A DNA stretch of 44,488 nt from an uncultured Pelagibacteraceae bacterium (GTDB lineage: Bacteria; Pseudomonadota; Alphaproteobacteria; Pelagibacterales; Pelagibacteraceae), in contig CABXRX010000004.1 of the NCBI GenBank assembly GCA_902514745.1, positions 1 to 44,488 on the forward strand, in the 5' to 3' direction. A program made the translations under genes and the position numbers. The notes below the pieces were generated by a model. The model had not been told where the DNA came from. It saw nothing but the letters and a program-made list of their open reading frames with translations, and did not search any database. This document shows, in pieces, positions 39,437 through 44,488 of the stretch; position 1 is the first letter of the stretch, and each line of letters opens with the position of its first letter.

Positions 39437-40690
39437 ATGCAAAAACTTGAAGTCTTTGGAGCCATTAAGCTCAAAGGACAAATAAAAATATCAGGTTCAA
39501 AAAATGCTTCTCTCCCAATTTTAGCAGCAACTTTATTATCAAAAAAAAAAATTTATCTAAAAAACTTACCTAGAGTAAAAGATATTGAAACAATGGTTTG
39601 TTTGTTGCAATCGTTAGGATCTAAAATTAACTTTAATAAAAATAATCTTACTATCGATAACAAAAAACAGAACAAAAATTTTGCTTCTTATAGCTTGGTT
39701 AAAACCATGAGAGCAGGAATTTTAGTCCTTGGACCTTTACTTGCTAAATTTGGTAAAGCAAAAGTATCCCTGCCAGGTGGTTGTGCGATTGGTACTAGAC
39801 CTGTTGATATACATTTAGATGCTTTATCAAAGTTAGGAGTTAAATATAAAATTATTCAAGGATATGTTCACGCTAAGGCACCAAAGGGATTGATTGGATG
39901 TAAAATAAAATTTTCAAAAATATCGGTTGGAGCTACTGAAAATTTGATTATTGCTGCAAGTTTTGCAAAAGGAACTACTGTTTTAAGGAACTGTGCAATT
40001 GAGCCTGAAATAAAAGATTTAGTTAATTTTTTAAACAGTATGGGGTGCAATATCAAATGGATTAGTAAGCGTTCAGTTAAAATTGAAGGAGTGTCTAAAG
40101 TTAATGAAAATACTTATCAAGTAATGTTTGATAGAATAGAAGCTGGAACTTATTTAGTGGCAGCAGCAGTAACAGAGGGAAATCTAAAGATAAAAAATAT
40201 AGTCCCTAAAATTATTCAAACAGAAATTGATACTTTGAAAAAAATAGGTGCAAAAATTAGGGTTAAGAAAGATGTAGTTCATATTGTAGGAAATAAAAAA
40301 ACTAAAAGCATGAATATCAAAACGGCACCATATCCAGGTTTTCCAACTGATTTACAGGCTCAAATGATGGTATTGTTATGCAAAGCAAATAAACAATCTG
40401 TAATTAAAGAAGATATTTTTGAAAACAGATTTATGCATGTTGCAGAATTAAATCGAATGGGTGCTAAAATCTCAACTAAGGGTAATAAAGCAAAAGTTAG
40501 TGGCAACATTAGATTTGAAGCAGCTGAATTAATGGCAACTGACTTAAGAGCTTCTGTTTCATTAATTTTAGCAGCGTTAAGTGCAAAAGGAAAATCCGTT
40601 ATAAATAGAATTTATCATCTAGATCGTGGATATGAAAATATAGAAAAGAAATTGATAAAAGTTGGAGCAAAAATTAGAAGAGTTAATTAA
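39437..40690 (+). CDS. murA: UDP-N-acetylglucosamine 1-carboxyvinyltransferase
   Basis: This enzyme transfers enolpyruvate from PEP to UDP-GlcNAc, the first committed step of peptidoglycan synthesis. The 417 residues include the substrate-binding Lys22-Asn23 (GSKNASLP) and the flexible loop with catalytic Cys116 in PGGCAIGTRPVD. Cys rather than Asp at this position predicts fosfomycin sensitivity, as known for the family. The C-terminal DRGYENIEKKL segment is intact. It abuts a DUF2948 gene by one base. Confidence 0.97.
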   Translation: MQKLEVFGAIKLKGQIKISGSKNASLPILAATLLSKKKIYLKNLPRVKDIETMVCLLQSLGSKINFNKNNLTIDNKKQNKNFASYSLVKTMRAGILVLGPLLAKFGKAKVSLPGGCAIGTRPVDIHLDALSKLGVKYKIIQGYVHAKAPKGLIGCKIKFSKISVGATENLIIAASFAKGTTVLRNCAIEPEIKDLVNFLNSMGCNIKWISKRSVKIEGVSKVNENTYQVMFDRIEAGTYLVAAAVTEGNLKIKNIVPKIIQTEIDTLKKIGAKIRVKKDVVHIVGNKKTKSMNIKTAPYPGFPTDLQAQMMVLLCKANKQSVIKEDIFENRFMHVAELNRMGAKISTKGNKAKVSGNIRFEAAELMATDLRASVSLILAALSAKGKSVINRIYHLDRGYENIEKKLIKVGAKIRRVN

Positions 40691-41088
40691 TGGATAAGAA
40701 ATATTTAGCAAAAATCATAGCTTCTGATAATGAAGGTTTACAAATGATTTCGGCATGTAGTGCTGGTGCAAAAGTTAAAGTGTCAGACATAAAATATTTA
40801 GCCTCAAACAAAGTTTTCATATTATCAATTATGAGAACTAGAATCGAAACAGATCAAGAAGATAAGAAAATTAACAGTATTTGTAGGTTTGATTTTGTTG
40901 ACAAGGTTAAATCTAAAAATATAGATCAAAAAAATGAGGATTTAGTTTTAGAATTAATCGCAATAGATTATTTTAAAAATAAAGATGATTTTGAAATTAA
41001 TTTAATTTTTAATAATAATGCTTACATTGCTTTGACTACGGAAACAATTGAAGTAAGACTAGAAGATCAAAACGAAATTAAAGACTAA
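40690..41088 (+). CDS. DUF2948 family protein
   Basis: A 132-residue protein with the pattern of DUF2948: LAKIIASDNEGLQMISACSAGAK split across the start, a central CRFDFVDKVKSKN segment and a C-terminal NAYIALTTETIEVRLEDQ strand. Members are found in alphaproteobacteria between murA and hisD, as here. The molecular function is unknown. Single-base overlaps with both neighbours indicate cotranslation. Confidence 0.85.
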   Translation: MDKKYLAKIIASDNEGLQMISACSAGAKVKVSDIKYLASNKVFILSIMRTRIETDQEDKKINSICRFDFVDKVKSKNIDQKNEDLVLELIAIDYFKNKDDFEINLIFNNNAYIALTTETIEVRLEDQNEIKD

Positions 41089-42371
41089 TGAAAATATTAA
41101 ATAGTAACAGTAAAAATTTTGATAAAAATTTAGATAGTTTGCTTTTGCAAAGAAAGAGAAAAGTGCAGTCTAATTCAGTTTCAGTTTCTGGCATTATTAA
41201 AGATATTAGAAAAAACGGAGATAAAGCTTTGGTAAAATATGAAAAGAGATTTAATCAAAATACTATTATTGTCCCCTCTCAAAAACAGATTTCAAATTTA
41301 ATAAAATCACTAGATAAAAAAGTGAAGCAAGCGATTGATATTGCTTACAATAGAATTTATAAATTTCACTCACTTCAAAAATTCAAGAATATTTCGTATG
41401 TTGATAAGTATAAAAATAAACTTGAGTATAAATATATACCTTTAGAGTCTGTTGCAATTTATGTACCTGGTTCAACGGCTTCATATCCCTCAAGTGTATT
41501 AATGAATGCAATTCCGGCAATTGTTGCAGGAGTTAAAAGAATTGTGATGATAAATCCTGGATTTAAAGGAAAACAAAATCCAGCAGTATTATATGCGGCT
41601 CGTAAATGTAAAATTAAAGAAATTTATTCTATAGGTGGTCCTTCAGCGATTGCAGCTGTAGCTTATGGAACAAAAAAGATTAATAGAGTTAATAAAATAG
41701 TAGGCCCTGGCAATGTATATGTTTCAGCTGCTAAAAAAGAAGTTTTTGGAGACGTTGGAATTGAAGGAATGACAGCAGGTCCCTCTGAAGTCACTATTGT
41801 TTGTGATAAATTTTCAAATCCAGGATGGGTTGCAAGTGATTTAATTGGACAAGCAGAACATGACAATCTTGCTCAATGTATTTTAATTTCAAGAGACAGA
41901 TTTTTAATAGATAAAGTTAAAAATGAAGTTTCTAAACAATTAAAGGAAATTCCAAGATCATTAATTGCAAGAAAAAGTTTAATGAGTAATGGAATTTTAA
42001 TGCATATTAGTTCAGATAAAAAAATAATTGATGTAGTGAATAAAATAGCACCTGAACATTTGGAACTAAATGTAAAAAATTATAAATCTTTTGTACCAAA
42101 AATTAAAAACTCAGGATCTGTCTGCTTAGGAAAATATGCTGTTATGGCAATGACTGACTACAATGTAGGCTCTAACCATATATTACCAACTAATGGTTCA
42201 GCAAAATACTCGAGCGGAGTAAGTGTAAATGAATTTTACAAACGGATTTCCTATATAAACTTATCTAAAAAGGGTATTGAAAGTCTTGGTCCTTCAGTTA
42301 TAACACTTGCAAATTATGAAGGATTAGCAGGACATGCTCAATCTGTAAAAAAAAGAATTAGGAGAAAATAA
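41088..42371 (+). CDS. hisD: histidinol dehydrogenase
   Basis: This enzyme oxidises L-histidinol to L-histidine in two NAD+-dependent steps. The 427-residue product carries the family core: [35 protein letters not shown], the zinc-binding [10 protein letters not shown], and the catalytic Glu/His pair in IAPEHLEL, with a C-terminal [12 protein letters not shown]. It is the only his biosynthetic gene here, linked to DUF2948 and infA as in other alphaproteobacteria. Confidence 0.97.
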   Translation: MKILNSNSKNFDKNLDSLLLQRKRKVQSNSVSVSGIIKDIRKNGDKALVKYEKRFNQNTIIVPSQKQISNLIKSLDKKVKQAIDIAYNRIYKFHSLQKFKNISYVDKYKNKLEYKYIPLESVAIYVPGSTASYPSSVLMNAIPAIVAGVKRIVMINPGFKGKQNPAVLYAARKCKIKEIYSIGGPSAIAAVAYGTKKINRVNKIVGPGNVYVSAAKKEVFGDVGIEGMTAGPSEVTIVCDKFSNPGWVASDLIGQAEHDNLAQCILISRDRFLIDKVKNEVSKQLKEIPRSLIARKSLMSNGILMHISSDKKIIDVVNKIAPEHLELNVKNYKSFVPKIKNSGSVCLGKYAVMAMTDYNVGSNHILPTNGSAKYSSGVSVNEFYKRISYINLSKKGIESLGPSVITLANYEGLAGHAQSVKKRIRRK

Positions 42372-42373
42372 AA

Positions 42374-42589
42374 TTGTCTAAACAAGATTTGCTAGAATTT
42401 AAAGGAAAGGTCATGGACTTACTTCCTAATGCAATGTTTAGAGTTAAGCTAGAGAATGGGCATACAGTTACTGCTCATACTGCAGGTAAGTTGAGAAAAA
42501 ATAGAATTAGAGTATTGCAAGGCGATAACGTGACAGTCGAGATGACACCTTATGACCTTACAAAAGGCAGAATAATCTTTAGGGGTTAA
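42374..42589 (+). CDS. infA: translation initiation factor IF-1
   Basis: This 71-residue OB-fold protein binds the ribosomal A site during initiation. The start is TTG at 42374, 2 bases after the hisD stop, with an AGGAG ribosome-binding site at 42360-42364 inside the hisD end. It gives [20 protein letters not shown], which matches IF-1 from its first residues, so the TTG is the correct start. tRNA-Phe begins 5 bases after the stop. Confidence 0.97.
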   Translation: MSKQDLLEFKGKVMDLLPNAMFRVKLENGHTVTAHTAGKLRKNRIRVLQGDNVTVEMTPYDLTKGRIIFRG

Positions 42590-42594
42590 TTTTT

Positions 42595-42669
42595 GCCTCG
42601 GTAGCTCAGGAGTAGAGCAGAGCCCTGAAAAGGCTTGTGTCGGAGGTGCGAATCCTTCCCGAGGCACCA
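42595..42669 (+). tRNA. tRNA-Phe (anticodon GAA), with unusual D and T loops
   Basis: A complete 75-nt cloverleaf with encoded CCA. The acceptor is GCCTCGG/CCGAGGC (7 perfect pairs), discriminator A. The D stem is GCTC/GAGC. The anticodon stem GAGCC/GGCTT has loop CTGAAAA, anticodon GAA. The variable loop is GTGTC and the T stem GGAGG/CCTTC. The T loop is TGCGAAT, with G in place of the universal U55. The D loop is AGGAGTA, where alignment to the usual form puts A at position 18 instead of G. Position 18 normally pairs with 55. It is preceded by infA and probably cotranscribed with it. Confidence 0.93.
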
Positions 42670-42751
42670 CCATTAACTTTTCAACTTGAAATTATTAAAA
42701 AATCAAATTAGCTTTATAGAATAATAAACAACATAAGGACTGAGAGATAAG

Positions 42752-42964
42752 ATGAGTACACTAACTGGTAAAATTAAATGGTATAATGGTAAAAAAGGCT
42801 ATGGTTTCATCGAAAGAGATGACAAAGAAAAAGATGCCTTTGTGCATGCTTCAGCAGTTAAAGCAGCTGACATGAGATATCTAAATGAGGGTGATAAACT
42901 TGAGTTTACATTAGAAGATGGTCCAAAAGGTCCTTCTGCGGTTAATCTAAAAAAAATAGACTAA
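42752..42964 (+). CDS. cold-shock domain protein (CspA family)
   Basis: A 70-residue single cold-shock domain that binds single-stranded RNA or DNA. RNP1 is KGYGFI at 15-20 and RNP2 is DAFVH at 28-32; the start is MSTLTGKIKWYN. It may act as an RNA chaperone or antiterminator. The 82-base leader after tRNA-Phe is A+T rich and ends with an AGGA ribosome-binding site 12 bases before the ATG. A strong terminator follows 17 bases after the stop. Confidence 0.95.
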   Translation: MSTLTGKIKWYNGKKGYGFIERDDKEKDAFVHASAVKAADMRYLNEGDKLEFTLEDGPKGPSAVNLKKID

Positions 42965-42981
42965 TTTTTAAATATTTCAAA

Positions 42982-43022
42982 GGGCGTTAAATCTGCAAAA
43001 TAGATTAACGTCCTTTTTTTTT
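42982..43022 (+). terminator. rho-independent terminator after csp
   Basis: GGGCGTTAAATCT pairs with AGATTAACGTCC (12 bp with one bulged A and one G-U) around loop GCAAAAT, followed by a run of nine T. This is the clearest intrinsic terminator in the window and closes the infA/tRNA-Phe/csp transcript. Confidence 0.9.
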
Positions 43023-43043
43023 GCCTTGAATAATGACAATTAT

Positions 43044-43071
43044 TGTCTAAAAGACTGTTCATGATTATAAA
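43044..43071 (+). promoter_or_regulatory. candidate promoter for tRNA-His/hisS with adjoining palindrome
   Basis: TTGTCT (43044-43049), a 16-base spacer and TATAAA (43066-43071) resemble a sigma-70 promoter, predicting a start near 43078. A perfect 13-base palindrome, GACAAT-T-ATTGTC (43035-43047), overlaps the -35 and would be well placed for a repressor. This is inferred from matches only. Confidence 0.4.
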
Positions 43072-43082
43072 TATTACATACA

Positions 43083-43135
43083 GAGATGCTTCAAGAAGCA
43101 CTCATAGAATTTGTTTCCATTGCCTGTAGGGCAAT
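43083..43135 (+). other. structured leader or small RNA upstream of tRNA-His
   Basis: Two hairpins follow closely. The first has GAG (43083-43085), bulged A, then TGCTT, loop CAAG, AAGCA and CTC (ending 43103). The second is ATTGCC (43119-43124), loop TGTAG, GGCAAT (43130-43135). They lie just downstream of the candidate promoter and before tRNA-His. No T-run follows the second stem, so it is not a simple terminator. The same bases also encode a possible peptide (see 43086-43202). Confidence 0.35.
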
Positions 43136-43202
43136 AATTTATAATTTAATTTTTAATCCACACAAAAATAATATAAAAACAAGGAATGCCTGGGTGGTGT
43201 AA
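43086..43202 (+). CDS. possible small hydrophobic peptide overlapping tRNA-His
   Basis: A 38-codon open frame reads MLQEALIEFVSIACRAIIYN and continues with a hydrophobic then basic tail to a TAA at 43200-43202. The N-terminal part would form an amphipathic or membrane helix. Against it: the frame runs 15 bases into tRNA-His, there is no strong ribosome-binding site, and the DNA also forms two hairpins. It may be coding, a leader peptide, or chance. Confidence 0.25.
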   Translation: MLQEALIEFVSIACRAIIYNLIFNPHKNNIKTRNAWVV

Positions 43203-43262
43203 CGGTTAGCACGAAAGTTTGTGGAACTTTAAGTTTGAGTTCGATTCTCAGCCCGGGTACCA
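43188..43262 (+). tRNA. tRNA-His (anticodon GTG), lacking G-1
   Basis: A complete 75-nt cloverleaf with encoded CCA. The acceptor is GCCTGGG/CCCGGGT (7 pairs, two G-U), discriminator A73. The anticodon stem AAAGT/ACTTT has loop TTGTGGA, anticodon GTG. The T loop is the standard TTCGATT. The base before position 1 is T and the discriminator is A, so the usual G-1:C73 histidine identity pair is absent, as is known for many alphaproteobacteria. hisS starts 4 bases after the CCA. Confidence 0.95.
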
Positions 43263-43266
43263 AAAA

Positions 43267-44488
43267 ATGAATAAAGAAAATAAATTAGTACCTGGATTAC
43301 CTTCAGGTTTTGAAGATCGTTGGGATAAAAAACTTCTTCTCAAAAAAAAGCTTTTAAAAGCTATTGAGGATAATTTTATTAAATTTGGAGCAGAAGCTCT
43401 TGAAACCCCTTCGTTTGAAATTAGTGAAAACATTGGATCTTTTCTTGCAGAAGATGATAGTAATCCTATGTCTGATGTATTCTCATTTCAGGATGGAGAA
43501 AAAAGTATTACCCTTCGATATGATCTATCAAGTCCACTAGCAAGATTTGTAGCGCAAAATAATCAAGAATTACCCTACATTTATAAACGATATGCAATTC
43601 AAAATGTATTTCGAAATGAAAAAGCTGGAAACGGCCGTTACAGAGAATTTATGCAGGCTGATTTTGATATAGTTGGAAATGTTAATCCTGCTCAAGCTAA
43701 CGCTGAACTTTGTAACTTAATATCAAGTACATTGTCAGATTGTGGATTAAACAAAAATCAATTTACCATCAATGTAAGTAATAGAAAAATTGTTCAAGGA
43801 TTAATTGATGAATTAAAAATTTCTAAAGAAAAACAAATTAAGGTCATTCGGGCAATTGATAAATTAGATAAACCTGGGTTTGGTTTAAAAGGAGTTGAAG
43901 ATTTACTTAAAAAGGAAAGAAAAGATCAAAGTGGTGCTATTACTAAAGGAGCTGATCTATCTGATGATCAAGCAGAACAAATATTAAACTTTTTAAAGAT
44001 TAAAGACTTAAAACAATTAAAAGAAACATTAAAAAATCCTTTATCTCAAGAGGGAATAAGTGAACTTGAAGATGTATTTAAGGTATTAGGATATGGATCA
44101 AATTTAAATCAAGTTAAGACTAATTTTACTATTGTAAGAGGTCTTGCATATTATTCTGACTTTATTGTAGAGACTAATTTAAATTTCAAAGTCACTAATA
44201 ACAAAGGAAAAGAAGTAGATATTGGAAGCATATGTTCAGGTGGAGCTTATGCAAAATTGATATCCAGATTTAGAGGTGTTGATATTCCAGGAACAGGAAT
44301 AAGTTTTGGAGTAGATAGATTACTGTTTGCCTTAATGCAATTAGATCAAATTGAAGTTGAAGATCAAAAACCAGTTTTAGTTTGTGTTATGGATCAAAAG
44401 TATCTAAAAAATTATTATGGATTAGTTGATCTATTAAGAGATAATAATATAAACGCTGAAGTTTTTTTGAACACTAAAAAAAACTTAG
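43267..44488 (+). CDS. hisS: histidyl-tRNA synthetase (3' end cut by window)
   Basis: This class II synthetase charges tRNA-His. The frame is open from the ATG at 43267 to the window end (407 codons) with no stop, so the anticodon-binding domain is incomplete. The N-terminal PSGFEDRWDKKL replaces the usual GxxDxLP-type start. Motif 2 is RNEKAGNGRYREFMQ (116-130) where standard HisRS has RxERPQKGRxRxFHQ. The histidine-binding segment is RGLAYYSDF and motif 3 is GISFGVDRLLFAL. These are features of the divergent alphaproteobacterial HisRS that recognises tRNA-His without G-1. The two genes are almost certainly cotranscribed. Confidence 0.94.
   Translation, partial: MNKENKLVPGLPSGFEDRWDKKLLLKKKLLKAIEDNFIKFGAEALETPSFEISENIGSFLAEDDSNPMSDVFSFQDGEKSITLRYDLSSPLARFVAQNNQELPYIYKRYAIQNVFRNEKAGNGRYREFMQADFDIVGNVNPAQANAELCNLISSTLSDCGLNKNQFTINVSNRKIVQGLIDELKISKEKQIKVIRAIDKLDKPGFGLKGVEDLLKKERKDQSGAITKGADLSDDQAEQILNFLKIKDLKQLKETLKNPLSQEGISELEDVFKVLGYGSNLNQVKTNFTIVRGLAYYSDFIVETNLNFKVTNNKGKEVDIGSICSGGAYAKLISRFRGVDIPGTGISFGVDRLLFALMQLDQIEVEDQKPVLVCVMDQKYLKNYYGLVDLLRDNNINAEVFLNTKKNL

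Overview
This is an A+T-rich, very tightly packed bacterial chromosome segment. The overall picture points to an alphaproteobacterium of the SAR11 clade (Candidatus Pelagibacter or a close relative). The evidence is: most genes abut or overlap by 1-4 bases; the proteins are rich in Lys, Ile and Asn; the gene neighbourhoods are alphaproteobacterial (J-domain protein-cobS-cobT beside bolA and aroKB; murA-DUF2948-hisD-infA; regB); and tRNA-His lacks the extra 5' G and sits beside an alphaproteobacterial-type histidyl-tRNA synthetase. No phage, insertion sequence, CRISPR array or other mobile element was seen, so this is core chromosome.

Layout. 1-7.7 kb: undecaprenyl-diphosphatase (uppP) divergent from the gltD-gltB glutamate synthase operon, with two inverted repeats between them, then a convergent alpha/beta hydrolase. 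7.7-17.3 kb: a co-directional translation block with almost no gaps (glycosyltransferase, thrS, infC, rpmI, rplT, pheS, pheT, lepA), closed by tRNA-Ser(GGA). 17.5-20.8 kb: gyrB and a RegB-type redox sensor kinase. 20.8-26.0 kb, minus strand: cobT, cobS and a J-domain protein, then divergent bolA, then aroB-aroK. 26.1-30.2 kb, plus strand: two secreted or membrane proteins of unknown role, def, fmt, truA. 30.2-37.6 kb: a long minus-strand run that starts at rpmH and passes through rnpA, yidD, yidC, argB, a HAD nucleotidase, dapD, dapE and a histone-deacetylase-like deacylase, with a SET-domain protein at its end. 37.7-44.5 kb: a TVP38-type membrane protein, a minus-strand tRNA-Thr, two tiny basic proteins, dcd, murA, a DUF2948 protein, hisD, infA, tRNA-Phe, a cold-shock protein with its terminator, a structured leader, tRNA-His, and hisS cut by the window end.

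How the genes fit together. The window is dominated by nitrogen assimilation (GOGAT), translation (three aminoacyl-tRNA synthetases, IF1, IF3, L20, L34, L35, LepA, formylation and deformylation, tRNA pseudouridylation), envelope building (UppP, MurA, YidC/YidD, glycosyltransferase) and amino-acid synthesis (ArgB, DapD/E, AroB/K, HisD).

The most interesting items are small. tRNA-Phe and tRNA-Thr both carry non-standard bases at partnered D-loop/T-loop tertiary positions. tRNA-His and HisRS show the alphaproteobacterial loss of G-1. A eukaryote-like SET methyltransferase lies next to a histone-deacetylase-family enzyme. CobS/CobT lie beside a J-domain protein with no cobalamin gene in sight. 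Palindromes upstream of gltD and a structured, possibly coding leader before tRNA-His/hisS have no assigned function.
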